Notes under the pieces: generated by a model | Told to the model about the DNA's origin: nothing | The model's input: only the letters and a program-made list of their open reading frames with translations | The model's database searches: none | Program-made: the position numbers and the translations under genes | NCBI GenBank assembly: GCA_963777725.1 | Contig: CAVZRR010000020.1 | Coordinates: forward strand, 1 to 64,000 | DNA length: 64,000 nucleotides | Direction: 5' to 3' | Source: RPQJ01 sp963777725 | Lineage (GTDB): Bacteria; Pseudomonadota; Gammaproteobacteria; Steroidobacterales; Steroidobacteraceae | Shown here: in pieces, positions 25,584-34,311 of the stretch | Layout of the letters: every line of letters begins with the position of its first letter | How positions within the stretch are numbered: the stretch's first letter is position 1

Positions 25584-25808
25584 CAGATTGCTTCCCCCGT
25601 TGGACGGCGATTCAGCATAAGCAATTCGACCGGTCTTTGGGACGCAGCACGCGTTTGCCTTTGCTGCTAGTACTACCTACCGCGTCCGCCACCGCCTTCA
25701 TCAATCCCGACTTGCGGCTGCATCATGACGCGCGAGACTTCTCCATGTGGGGGCCGACGACGCCCCGCTCGTGGTGCGGCCAGCCCTCGGCATGGAAGGA
25801 GGGAGATC

Positions 25809-27029
25809 ATGAGAAGGATTCTCTGGGCGGCAGGAGCTGCCTTGTCATTGCTACCCCGACTGCTCCTGGGCGCGCCCGACATCTCAGTGCAGATGACTGT
25901 CGATGTAGCCGTCCCGGCAGTGGGACAACCTGTCCACTTCAACGTCACCGTCGCCAACCTCGGCGCCGACGCGGCGACCGATGTCCAGATCACCGATCAG
26001 CTTCCCGCGGAACTGATGATTCCTGCGGGGATGGCCGCGTTTCCCAGCACGGGCACGTACGACGCCGCGACGGGGGTCTGGTCGGTCGGCACGCTGGCCC
26101 CCGGTGCCAACGCGACACTGGTGCTCCCCGCCGTGATCGCGGTGACGAACCAGCCAGCGTGCAGCGTCAACAGCGCGGTTTCGAGCCATCCCTTGGACAG
26201 CAACCGCGCGAACGATCGGGCTTCTGCGGCCGTGCGGCGCAGCGCGGCGGACCGCTGTGTCGATCTTGCGGTGCACGTCGACGGCGCCTATGTGGGCTAT
26301 TGCGTCACGTTGAACAAGCTCTCCAATTCTGTCCGTCTGGCCAATGCAGGGCCCGACGCCGCCAGCAACGTGTTCATCGACCTGAGCCAGACGCCCACCG
26401 TCGCACCGCGACTGCGCCTGACCGTGAGCAACACCGTGGCCGGCGTGACCTGCAGCGGCACTCGCTGCGAGATCCCATCCCTGGCCGCCGGCGCGACGAT
26501 CGACCTCGCGGCGGAGTCCGACACGTTCCTGAACAATACTCGACTGGAGTTCACGCTCGGCGTCGCTGCGGCGAGCACCGACACGGACTACGCGACGGCG
26601 AACAACCAGTCCACGGCGACCGTGGTTCTTCCCGCGGTTTCGACTGCGTGCGACGACATCAACATCGACGAAGGCTGGGGCGTCGGGGGGGTTAGCGGAT
26701 GCTTCATCGCAACCGCAGCGTACGGCTCGGCACTCGACCCCCATGTCATGGCCCTTCGGGAGTTCCGCGACCGTTACCTGGAGCGCAGCGCGCCTGGCCG
26801 GGCGTTCATCCGCTTCTACTATCGTCATTCACCGCCAATCGCGGCGGCCATCGCCCGGCACGAGTCGCTGCGGTTCGCCGCGCGAGCGATGCTCACGCCT
26901 TTGGTGCTGGCGGTCGCCTTTCCGTTGCCGGCTCTTGTGCTCCTCATAGGTGCCGGTGTTACGGTTCGGTTCGGGCGGAGTCGTAAGCCCGCGCGGATCA
27001 GTCAGCCGGTTGGTTCGACCGAGGAATGA
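25809..27029 (+). CDS. Secreted DUF11-repeat protein with CFI-box C-terminus
   Basis: A 406-residue exported protein. After a signal peptide (ILWAAGAALSLLPRLLLGAPD) come two or more DUF11/CARDB-like beta repeats (DISVQMTVDVAVPAVGQ... VTVANLGADAATDVQI). Near residue 300 a CFI-box region GCFIATAAYGSALDPHVMALREFRDRYL is followed by a hydrophobic segment (LTPLVLAVAFPLPALVLLI), a C-terminal anchor. The last 25 residues are encoded by a family 2 REP at 26950, so the natural stop was probably lost. The ATG follows GGAGGGAGATC. Likely an envelope surface protein. Confidence 0.8.
   Translation: MRRILWAAGAALSLLPRLLLGAPDISVQMTVDVAVPAVGQPVHFNVTVANLGADAATDVQITDQLPAELMIPAGMAAFPSTGTYDAATGVWSVGTLAPGANATLVLPAVIAVTNQPACSVNSAVSSHPLDSNRANDRASAAVRRSAADRCVDLAVHVDGAYVGYCVTLNKLSNSVRLANAGPDAASNVFIDLSQTPTVAPRLRLTVSNTVAGVTCSGTRCEIPSLAAGATIDLAAESDTFLNNTRLEFTLGVAAASTDTDYATANNQSTATVVLPAVSTACDDINIDEGWGVGGVSGCFIATAAYGSALDPHVMALREFRDRYLERSAPGRAFIRFYYRHSPPIAAAIARHESLRFAARAMLTPLVLAVAFPLPALVLLIGAGVTVRFGRSRKPARISQPVGSTEE
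26950..26976 (+). repeat. REP-like repeat, family 2, inside a reading frame
   Basis: GGTGCCGGTGTTACGGTT then CGGTTCGGG. It lies within the last 80 bases of the CFI-box gene and is translated as GAGVTVRFG, replacing the presumed native C-terminus. Confidence 0.7.
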
Positions 27030-27050
27030 GCCGACGAGCAAGGGGACCGG

Positions 27051-27662
27051 TTGGCCAGGAGCAAAACGAAGACCGCGGTCCGGAAACGGTCCAAGCCCGT
27101 GGCCAAGGTGACGCCCGGGCAGAGGCCGCTGCGCCGATTGCTCCGGGCCGTCGTGCTCGAGCGCCTGCAGTCAGCACTGCAGGCCCGCGACGGCATCGAG
27201 GGCGCGCACTGCATCCACGAGCTCTGGATGCGCAACGAGCCGTCGCCGAACATCGAGGCGTGGCTTGCGCAGTTGTGGTCCGTCGCGGCGGACTCGGTGC
27301 CGGATTGGCTGCCGATGCGCTACGTCGAGTGGCTGCCCGTCGCATACGACGTCGCTGCACGGTTCCAGCGCGAGGGACGTGGACGATCGAACCTCTACCT
27401 CGTGCTGCTCGACTACAGCGACAGTTCGGGCAGCCCCTACGGTGTCTACGTCGGCGCGTCGCGCTACAAGCCCGCCGAGCGGTTCGACCAGCACAAGGCC
27501 GGTATCCGCGCGGCGGGCAGCGTCCTCAAGCGCGGGCTCGAGGTGCTTGTCGGGCCCGTGCTGCACCTGCAGGGGATTCCGCGGGCTCAGGCCGTGGCGA
27601 TTGAGACCGGTTTGGCGGAAGCCCTGAGCGCGGAGGGTCTTCGCGTAAAGGGTGGGCACTAA
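27051..27662 (+). CDS. GIY-YIG-like nuclease-domain protein
   Basis: A 203-residue protein whose C-terminal 90 residues look like a GIY-YIG domain: a degenerate first motif YGVYVGASRYKPAERFDQHK and the C-terminal acidic helix AVAIETGLAEALSAEG. In GIY-YIG nucleases Arg, His and a Glu complete the metal site; here R (SRYKPAER), H (DQHK) and E (ETG) are present. The N-terminal half is basic and may bind DNA. The TTG start at 27051 follows AAGGGGA. Role unknown. Confidence 0.6.
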   Translation: MARSKTKTAVRKRSKPVAKVTPGQRPLRRLLRAVVLERLQSALQARDGIEGAHCIHELWMRNEPSPNIEAWLAQLWSVAADSVPDWLPMRYVEWLPVAYDVAARFQREGRGRSNLYLVLLDYSDSSGSPYGVYVGASRYKPAERFDQHKAGIRAAGSVLKRGLEVLVGPVLHLQGIPRAQAVAIETGLAEALSAEGLRVKGGH

Positions 27663-27681
27663 GGCACTGAGGTGGCACTGA

Positions 27682-27709
27682 GGCGCCGGTGTTACGGTTT
27701 CGGTTCGGG
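27682..27709 (+). repeat. REP-like repeat, family 2
   Basis: GGCGCCGGTGTTACGGTTTC then GGTTCGGG, one base different from the consensus at the third position. It follows the GIY-YIG-like gene, opening a 680-bp stretch without intact genes. Confidence 0.65.
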
Positions 27710-27841
27710 GCGCGATCCATTTCTCTGCGGTTCCGATCGATATTGGGATGTCGCGAGCCGGTCGTTGGGTTGATCCTCAGCTGGACGAGGGCTATTGGGC
27801 GGTGCCGTGCAGGGCCCGTGCCGCAGAGGGGCCTATAATCC

Positions 27842-28069
27842 ATGCTGATGAGTAGCAAATCGCAGAAGAACATCCCCGGAGTCGCGTTCCTGGTCGATGC
27901 GCGCGGGCGGCGCTAGTCCGTGCTGATTGACCTCGAGCAGCACGGATCGCTCTGGGAAGACTTATATGACGCGTACGTTGCCCAACAGCGTCAGGCAGAG
28001 TCCCGGGAATCGCTCGCCATGGTGAAGAGACTGATTCGGTCCCACACCAGGCGCAGGGGTCGTGGCTGA
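27842..28069 (+). pseudogene. Decayed antitoxin gene (RelBE-type), in-frame stop
   Basis: Reading from ATG 27842, one frame runs to the TGA at 28067-28069 but is split by a TAG at 27914-27916. The two halves (KSQKNIPGVAFLVDARGRR and VLIDLEQHGSLWEDLYDAYVAQQR... SLAMVKRLIR) together match the style of short antitoxins that carry VVFVTDEKG-type and VIDLEQHGELWEDFYDA-type segments. The stop codon and the damaged partner next to it make this a pseudogene or a mis-called base. A TATAAT-like CCTATAATCC lies just upstream. Confidence 0.5.
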
Positions 28070-28334
28070 CCACGAAATTGCCCTTGCCCGCTCCGCGAGG
28101 AAGCGGCGGCAGGGACTAGACCGAGCCGCTGCGATCAGGACATTGCGCGAATCGATCGCTGGCGGACAGTCCGCGGCCAGCTGGGCGCGTCGGAGCTCGA
28201 GGCGGATAACGAATCTGGCTGAGCCGCGCGGTGACTAGGGAAATTCGCGAGAGGTCGGCAAGTACCGGGCAGCTCCGGATGACGAGGCGGAGCTCGTGGA
28301 CGTGACCAGTGCGGCATAGGCGGCTGCGATCGAT
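28064..28334 (+). pseudogene. Decayed RelE/ParE-type toxin remnant
   Basis: From GTG 28064, overlapping the antitoxin end, the frame starts VADHEIALARSARKRRQGLDRA, close to the HEVxLARSARKELExL opening of RelE-family toxins. After about 25 codons it degenerates; a later stretch (RGD, then KYRAAPDDEAELVDVTSAA) resembles the terminal RVGDYRVIY... DDE...LVDV segment interrupted by stops. The order antitoxin then toxin, with overlapping ends, is that of a RelBE operon. No functional toxin can be made from this sequence as given. Confidence 0.45.
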
Positions 28335-28344
28335 GAGCGGTCGC

Positions 28345-28780
28345 TCAGCCCAACACCCCACGCTTCGCCATCGCCCGCGCGTAGAACAACAGGAAGAACG
28401 CGATCAGCCAGATGATGGCGGTGAAGATCAACCCGCCGGCCCCCATCATCGACAGGCCGTCCGACAACAGGAAGTTGTAAACGAACGTGATCACCATCGC
28501 GACGATGGCCAGGCCGAACAGCCCGACGGACCAGGCCTTGCGAAACAGCAGGGCCAGCGAGCCGAGCAGCGAGCTCCAGACCGCAATCGCCCAGGCGGCG
28601 ACGGCCCACGCCGGGAATCCGTAGAAATAGGCGAGCTGTTCCTCGGTGAACTGGCTCATGTAGGACTCGATGCGCAGCTGCGTCGCGGCGTAGTCGAACG
28701 CGCCGATCGCATTCCACAGCACGGCGAGGATGCCCACGACCCACAGGTGGCGCGGCGCCTTGGCGGTTGGTTCGGCCCAT
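28345..28780 (-). CDS. Four-helix membrane protein, 5' frameshift
   Basis: The clean frame from a GTG at 28737 encodes 130 residues with four hydrophobic helices (ILAVLWNAIGAFDYAATQL, AVAAWAIAVWSSLLGSLALLF, VGLFGLAIVAMVITFVYNFLL and IFTAIIWLIAFFLLFYARAM). Upstream in frame comes AEPTAKAPRHLWVV, reachable from ATG 28780 if ATGGGCC is corrected to ATGGCC; the ATG is preceded by GGGGGAATCGTC. So the full protein is about 144 residues. I do not recognise the family. Transcribed away from the M20 gene from overlapping promoters. Confidence 0.65.
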
Positions 28781-28807
28781 GACGATTCCCCCTTTTTTCG
28801 TTTGGGT

Positions 28808-28838
28808 CATCATAGCAGCGCCGGCGGCCACTATGATG
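28808..28838. promoter_or_regulatory. Back-to-back -10 elements between divergent genes
   Basis: CATCATAG (28808-28815) and CTATGATG (28831-28838) form an inverted repeat; each arm contains TATGAT pointing outward, one toward the M20 peptidase gene and one toward the membrane-protein gene. The -10 boxes are 17 bp apart, so RNA polymerases would compete. The palindrome could also be an operator. Confidence 0.5.
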
Positions 28839-28867
28839 TTGCGGCCCCGTCAAACTGGATCACCCGC

Positions 28868-30154
28868 ATGCACCGAAGCACCCTGGACCGCAGCCGACCG
28901 CTGATTGCTGCACTGCTCTGTTGCGCCGCGGCACAGGCGCTGGCCCTCGACGCGAAGGAAGGGCGGGTCGTGCGCGCCGTCGACGCCCGACAGGCCCAGG
29001 CGCTCGGCCTGCTGGCCGAGACGGTCGACATCGACAGCGCGACCGAAAATCACGCAGGCGTGCGCAAGGTCGGCGTGGTGCTCGCGCGCGAGCTCGCGGA
29101 CCTCGGCTTCGAGACGCGCTGGGCAGACGTGCCCGCGGAGGTCGGGCGCGCCGGGCACCTGGTCGCCGTGCATCGCGGCACGAAGGGCCAGCGGCTGCTG
29201 CTGATCGGGCACCTCGACACCGTGCTCGAGGGTGAACGATTTCGCCGCGACGGGAATCGGGCCTACGGCTCCGGCACGGCGGACATGAAGGGCGGCAACG
29301 TCATCATCGTCGAGGCACTGCGCGCGCTGCACGCCGCCGGCGCGCTGCGGGACCGCCAGGTGACGGTCGTCTTCACCGGGGACGAGGAAGATCCGGGCGC
29401 ACCGGTCGAGCTCAGCCGCGAGGCATTGTTGGCCGCGGGCGAGCAGAGCGACATCGCGCTCGGCTTCGAGGGTGGACTGCCCGGAGTCGCCGTGATCGGG
29501 CGGCGTGGCATCGGCACCTGGCGTCTGCAGGTCACCGGCCGCCAGGCGCACTCGTCGGGCATCTTCCGCGAGAGCCAGGGCTACGGAGCCATCTTCGAGG
29601 CGGCGCGGATCCTCGACCGGTTCCGCGAGGAACTGCGGGAGCCGAACCTCACATTCAACCCGTCGGTGATCCTCGGCGGCACGACCGTGACCTACGACGA
29701 GGCGAGCAAGGGCGGCACGGCGCTCGGCAAGACCAACGTGATCCCGCGCGAGGTCCGCGTGACGGGCGACCTGCGATTCCTGTCGTCGGAACAATTCGAC
29801 GCCGCGCGGAACAAAATGACGGCCATCGTCGCCGAGAGCCTGCCCGGAACGAGCGCCGCGATCAGCTTCGAGCAGGAGTACCCGTCGATGGCGCCGACCG
29901 ACGCCAACCTGCGCGTGCTCGCCGTGCTCGATGCCGTCAGCCGCGATCTCGGCGCGGGGCCGGTGATTGCGCAGGATCCGGCGGAGCGCGGCGCGGGTGA
30001 CATCTCGTTCGTCTGCAGCGGCCGGCTCGCGTGTCTCGATGGTCTCGGTGCGATGGGTGACGACGTGCACGCGCCCGGCGAGTATGCCGAGGTCGATACG
30101 TTGCTGACGCAGACCCAGCGGGCGGCGCTGCTCTTCTACCGGCTCACTCGTTGA
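28868..30154 (+). CDS. M20-family metallopeptidase, secreted
   Basis: A 428-residue zinc hydrolase of the M20 (carboxypeptidase G2/ArgE) family with a signal peptide (LIAALLCCAAAQALALDAKEG). Zinc-site motifs are complete: GHLDTV near residue 116, GTADMKGG, FTGDEEDPG, GFEGG and DDVHAPGEYAE, while GRQAHSSG marks the dimerisation lid. The periplasmic location suggests peptide or acylated amino acid cleavage for nutrition. ATG 28868 follows the divergent promoter. The cupin gene lies 28 bp downstream. Confidence 0.92.
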   Translation: MHRSTLDRSRPLIAALLCCAAAQALALDAKEGRVVRAVDARQAQALGLLAETVDIDSATENHAGVRKVGVVLARELADLGFETRWADVPAEVGRAGHLVAVHRGTKGQRLLLIGHLDTVLEGERFRRDGNRAYGSGTADMKGGNVIIVEALRALHAAGALRDRQVTVVFTGDEEDPGAPVELSREALLAAGEQSDIALGFEGGLPGVAVIGRRGIGTWRLQVTGRQAHSSGIFRESQGYGAIFEAARILDRFREELREPNLTFNPSVILGGTTVTYDEASKGGTALGKTNVIPREVRVTGDLRFLSSEQFDAARNKMTAIVAESLPGTSAAISFEQEYPSMAPTDANLRVLAVLDAVSRDLGAGPVIAQDPAERGAGDISFVCSGRLACLDGLGAMGDDVHAPGEYAEVDTLLTQTQRAALLFYRLTR

Positions 30155-30182
30155 ACATGCGATCGGCAGGAGGTGTCAGCCC

Positions 30183-30578
30183 ATGAAACTGCAGAACACG
30201 TTCGCCGTGATCAAGCCGGACCTGTCCGTCGAAACCGTCGACGTTTCGCCGACGCTCTACCAGGACCTCGACGCGCGATTCGACCAGTTCAGGTCGCATC
30301 AGCTCGTGGCGACCTACGAATTCACCGAGGACTGGCCGACCTGGGAGCGGCACCCGCAGGGCGACGAGATCGTGATCCTGCTGTCGGGCGTCGCGACGAT
30401 GGTGCTGCAACGGGAAGCAGGCCCGCAGTTCGTTGAAATGGCCATGCCAGGGGAGTACGTGGTCGTGCCGCGGAACACCTGGCATACCGCCCGGGTACGA
30501 ACCGCGACGCGAATGCTATTCATCACGCCGGGGGAGGGCACGGAGAACCGCGCGGAGCCCGACGTCCGAGGTCCGTGA
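30183..30578 (+). CDS. Cupin-domain protein
   Basis: A single cupin of 131 residues: motif 1 WERHPQGDEIVILLSGVATMVL contains the His and Glu metal ligands, motif 2 PGEYVVVPRNTWHTARV contributes the last His. Strong ribosome-binding site AGGAGGTGTCAGCCC. The active metal and substrate are not predictable. It follows the M20 gene by 28 bp and probably shares its transcript; it is convergent with the DUF349 gene. Confidence 0.85.
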   Translation: MKLQNTFAVIKPDLSVETVDVSPTLYQDLDARFDQFRSHQLVATYEFTEDWPTWERHPQGDEIVILLSGVATMVLQREAGPQFVEMAMPGEYVVVPRNTWHTARVRTATRMLFITPGEGTENRAEPDVRGP

Positions 30579-30585
30579 CCGACAC

Positions 30586-32907
30586 TCAGTGCTGGCCACC
30601 GCTGCGACAACGCTCGAACCGCGCGAACAGCGCATCGTGGACCGCCGCCTCGACCGGCCCCGCGGCTAGCCACTCGAGCGCAAGACCGTCGAGATCCGTC
30701 GCCGTGGCGCGTTCGCCGCGACCCATCGACGCGACGAGTCGTTGCATCTGGTATTCACGCCGCAACGGCAGGTCTTCGGGCGGAGTCGGCGCGTCGCTGA
30801 TCAGTTCCGCGCGGATGCACAGCAGCCGCAGTGCCGCCTCGTTGGCCGCAAGGTCGGCGCTGACCGCACCGGCGACAACCTTCTCAAGCTGCCGCTCGAG
30901 CAACGCGCGCGTCCCCTTCGGTGCATGCTCGAGGCCCGCGACCGCTGAAGCGGCGGACTCCCGCAGGGAATCGCACGCCTCCGGCGACTGGCCGAGCACG
31001 GTCGCGAGCGCGTAGGCGCGCACCTGCGCGGCCGCGTCGAACAGGTCGGTCCAGCCGCGACGTGCGGCTGCCTCGCGGTGCCCGCGTATCGATTCGGCGC
31101 AGCGGTCGGTCGCGCGATTGAATCGCTGGCGCAGGTCGCGCGCAGACGCCCGCGGCAACTCGAGTGACTCGAACTCGTTGCACAGCTCGTCGAGCTGCTT
31201 GATCGCCGGGAGCAGCGATTCGGCGGGCAGTTCGGCCATGCGCTCCAGTTCGTCGCACACGGCACTCGCGCGCGCCTGGTTGGCCTCGAGCGCGGCCCCG
31301 TGCGCCGCCCACTCCTGCGAACTGCGCTCGAACACGGCGTCGCAGGTGTGCCGGAACTCTTCCCACAGTGCGTTGTCCTGTTGTCGCGGCACGAGTCCGA
31401 CGCTCTTCCAGGCCCGCTGCAGGTTCTTGGTCTCGTCGATGGCCTGGCGCGTGTCCTCGACGGTGACCAGCGCGGCGGCGCGGGCGATCAGGTCGCGCTT
31501 CGCCTGGACGTTGCGCGTGTACTCGGCGTCGAGCCGAGCCTGCAGGTCGCGGAGCAGCGCGTGAAAGCGCGCCTGCAGCGCCTTGACGACGGACTGGTCC
31601 ACCGGCGCGTACTGCTGCCACTCCTGGCGCGCCTCGAAGATGACCTGGCGGATCAGCGACCAGTTGGGCTGGTCGCTGTCCTGCTCTGCTGCGAACGTCG
31701 CCAGCCGCTCGAGCAGAGCTTCCCGCCGCTGCTGGTTTTCCTTGCGCTGTTCAGCCTGCCGCGCGAAGTGCTCGCGACAGGGCTCGTAGGCGCGCTCCGC
31801 GGCCGCGTCGAACTGCTGCCATTCCGGCGTGGGTTCCTCGCCCGCGCCGCGGTGCAGGGTGCGCCATTCGTCCCGCAGCTTGCGGATCTGCCGCGCGAGT
31901 TCCTCGGGAGAGATGTCGGCGCCGACCAGCGATTGCATCCGCTCGACCAGCTCGGCTTGCTTCGGCGCGACCCGGAAGGTCTTCCAGTCCTTCAGTTCCT
32001 CGAGTTTGTCGTCGATCTGCTGCAGTTGGCGCGCGTACCACTCGGGCAGGGCGGGGGCCTGCGGCAGCTTTTCGGCGATGGCCTCGCGCAGCCGGGCAGC
32101 GCGTGCGGTTCCTCCGTGATCGAGCGCCGCCTGTGCCTGGCGTAGCAGCCCCAGCAGGTGGCGCACCTCGGCTTCGTCCGCGGCTCGTTTCGCCCGCGCG
32201 GCCTCACGTTCGGCTTCACGTTCGGCCTCGCGAATGCGGGCTTGCTCGGCCGCGGCCTCGGCGGTGGCCTGCGCCTCGACTTCGCGCTGGCGGCGGGCCT
32301 CTTCGGCGGCGAGGGCTGCAGCTCGCTGCTGCTCCGCCTCCGCCTCGAGCGCCTGCCGGTGCCGCTCGAACGCCTCGCGCGCGCGCACCAGGTACTGCGC
32401 GACCTCTTGCCGCAGATCGGGTGTCGCGTGTGATTCGACCGTGCGCCACCGGGCCTCGAGCTGCCCGAGGGTGGCCGCGTACGACGCGTCGAACGGCCGC
32501 TCGGCGTGGCGTGCGATGGCTGCCGCGGCCGCCTCGAGATCCGCCTGCTGCTGCTGGGCCCGTCGCTCCGCGGCGAGCAGTTCATCGCGCTTGTCGGTGA
32601 GGATCCGATGGACGGTCTTGTCGTTGCCGTGGCGCGTCGCCCTGATCAGCTCACGCAGTTGCTCAGGATCCGTGATGCAGTGCGCCGCCATTTGGCGAAT
32701 GCGGGTCGAGCTGCCCTCGAGCACCCACTGGCCGACCGCGGCCATGTCGCCGGCCGAGATCAGCTGCGACAGGTTCGCTTCTTCCTCCCGTGCGCGGGCC
32801 GCGGGATCGGGGCGCGGCGGCGCCTCGACCGGTGCCTCCGGCTTGGGCGTGGTCGGCGCGTCGGACGAAGCTGGGGTTTTACCGAAGATACGGGAGAGGA
32901 GTGTCAT
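30586..32907 (-). CDS. DUF349-repeat coiled-coil protein
   Basis: A 773-residue cytoplasmic protein of the DUF349 family. Residues 40-260 are a charged coiled coil rich in Ala, Glu, Arg. DUF349-like repeats follow with their conserved tryptophans, such as LRDEWRTLHRG, ARQEWQQYAPV, LQRAWKSVGLVPRQQDNALWEEFR. DUF349 proteins occur as large helical rods of unknown role. The start MTLLSRIFGKTP at 32907 is the usual opening. It is convergent with the cupin gene and lies just downstream of the tri-haem cytochrome gene. Confidence 0.85.
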   Translation of the reverse strand: MTLLSRIFGKTPASSDAPTTPKPEAPVEAPPRPDPAARAREEEANLSQLISAGDMAAVGQWVLEGSSTRIRQMAAHCITDPEQLRELIRATRHGNDKTVHRILTDKRDELLAAERRAQQQQADLEAAAAAIARHAERPFDASYAATLGQLEARWRTVESHATPDLRQEVAQYLVRAREAFERHRQALEAEAEQQRAAALAAEEARRQREVEAQATAEAAAEQARIREAEREAEREAARAKRAADEAEVRHLLGLLRQAQAALDHGGTARAARLREAIAEKLPQAPALPEWYARQLQQIDDKLEELKDWKTFRVAPKQAELVERMQSLVGADISPEELARQIRKLRDEWRTLHRGAGEEPTPEWQQFDAAAERAYEPCREHFARQAEQRKENQQRREALLERLATFAAEQDSDQPNWSLIRQVIFEARQEWQQYAPVDQSVVKALQARFHALLRDLQARLDAEYTRNVQAKRDLIARAAALVTVEDTRQAIDETKNLQRAWKSVGLVPRQQDNALWEEFRHTCDAVFERSSQEWAAHGAALEANQARASAVCDELERMAELPAESLLPAIKQLDELCNEFESLELPRASARDLRQRFNRATDRCAESIRGHREAAARRGWTDLFDAAAQVRAYALATVLGQSPEACDSLRESAASAVAGLEHAPKGTRALLERQLEKVVAGAVSADLAANEAALRLLCIRAELISDAPTPPEDLPLRREYQMQRLVASMGRGERATATDLDGLALEWLAAGPVEAAVHDALFARFERCRSGGQH

Positions 32908-32984
32908 CGTGGGCGCTGCTGGTCAGGTTGGCAGATGATACCAAGTGAACAGCAGTCGGCCCGACCGAGGTCACCGTCGCGCCG

Positions 32985-33464
32985 TTATTTCTCCGGGCCG
33001 CTCGGCATGGACCATTCCCCGGTCTTGGTGTCCAGCTTGTGGCAGTGCATGCAGTCGCTCTTGAACTTCGTCACGTACGTATTGTTGACGCCGCCCGAGA
33101 GGTGGACGAGGTGCAGCAGCCGGGAAAAAGGCGGCGCCTTCTTCGACCCGGAGTCGTGGCAGTCCAGGCAGGCGCCCGGGATGTCTTCGAGCGAATCCTC
33201 TGCCGCGGGGTGCTTGCCCTTCAGCGTGAGTCCGGCCGGCGAGCTCGCCCTGCTCTGTGCGAGCAGGCCGGGCTCGATCTTGCCGGCGGTCCATTCCTTC
33301 AGCGAGACGCTCAGGCGTGCATCGACACCCTTGGCCTGGTCAAGCACGTGGCAGCTGACACAACCATTGGGACTCGGGTCGACGGCCGCGTGGCTCACGT
33401 TCGGCAAGGCCAGCAGCGTCGTGGCAAGCAGCGTTGATGCCAGGAGATCTCGGTAGACAGTCAT
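32985..33464 (-). CDS. Tri-haem periplasmic cytochrome c
   Basis: A 159-residue exported protein with a signal peptide (LLASTLLATTLLALPNVSHA) and three CxxCH haem sites: GCVSCHVL, ACLDCHDSG and DCMHCHKL. No other domain is visible. The spacing and size fit a small multihaem electron carrier. The ATG at 33464 follows AAGGAGCACGAA. Partner enzymes are not nearby, although the propeller protein at 18414 also has a haem motif. It may carry electrons between membrane quinones and an unknown periplasmic acceptor. Confidence 0.88.
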   Translation of the reverse strand: MTVYRDLLASTLLATTLLALPNVSHAAVDPSPNGCVSCHVLDQAKGVDARLSVSLKEWTAGKIEPGLLAQSRASSPAGLTLKGKHPAAEDSLEDIPGACLDCHDSGSKKAPPFSRLLHLVHLSGGVNNTYVTKFKSDCMHCHKLDTKTGEWSMPSGPEK

Positions 33465-33582
33465 TTCGTGCTCCTTGAGGCGCAGGCGCGCCACGCATCG
33501 TGATTGGCGCAGTATTCGCGGCGGGTTGCAGCCTGTCTGTGCGCCAGCGGACAGAGCGTTGGCCAGCGACCAGCGCCGCACC

Positions 33583-34311
33583 TCATTGCAGGGCGCGCAC
33601 GATCCAGACGCCGAACGGGAACAGCACGGCCGTCACGAGTCCGCACAGGCCCATCGCGAGCCCGGAGAACGCGCCCGCTTCCTCGCTCTCCTGGAACGCA
33701 CGCGCGGTGCCGATGCCGTGCGCCCCGGTGCCGATCGCGAAGCCGCGGACGCTCTGGTCGGTGATGCCGAGCGCGTCGAGCACGTACTTGGCGCCGATCG
33801 CGCCGATGATGCCGGTGCAGACCACCAGCACGGCCGTCAGCGACGGCAGGCCGCCGAGCCGCTCGACGATGCCCATCGCGATCGGCGTCGTCACGGACTT
33901 CGGCGCGATCGAGAGCAGCGTCAACTCGCTGGCACCGAGCGCCCACGCGATGCCCACGGCGGACACCAGGGCCGTCACCGCGCCCGCCAGCAGCGCGCCG
34001 CAGATTGGCCACAGCGCGCGCTTCAGCTTGCCCAGTTGCGCGTACAGCGGGACCGCCAACGCCACGGTGGCGGGACCGAGCAGAAAGTGTACGAACTGCG
34101 CGCCGCCGAAGTAGGTCTCGTAGGAAGTTCCGGTCAAGGCGAGCAGCCCCACCAGGATCGCGACCGAGATCGCGACCGGGTTCAACAGCGGATGGAAGTC
34201 TGCGCGACGGTAGATCCAGTATGCGCCCTGGTACACGAGCAGCGTCAGCGTCAGGAACAGCAGCGGCGTGGCCGACAGGTAGACCCAGATTTCGGCGAGT
34301 GGCTGGGTCAT
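33583..34311 (-). CDS. lrgB: LrgB-family membrane protein
   Basis: A 242-residue integral membrane protein of the LrgB/CidB family with about eight helices, including the hallmark SIAPKSVTTPIAMGIVERLGG and FAIGTGAHGIGTARAFQ. LrgB works with LrgA in holin-like control of murein hydrolases or in export of pyruvate-like metabolites, by family. Its ATG overlaps the lrgA stop by four bases (ATGA), so the two are translationally coupled. Confidence 0.93.
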   Translation of the reverse strand: MTQPLAEIWVYLSATPLLFLTLTLLVYQGAYWIYRRADFHPLLNPVAISVAILVGLLALTGTSYETYFGGAQFVHFLLGPATVALAVPLYAQLGKLKRALWPICGALLAGAVTALVSAVGIAWALGASELTLLSIAPKSVTTPIAMGIVERLGGLPSLTAVLVVCTGIIGAIGAKYVLDALGITDQSVRGFAIGTGAHGIGTARAFQESEEAGAFSGLAMGLCGLVTAVLFPFGVWIVRALQ

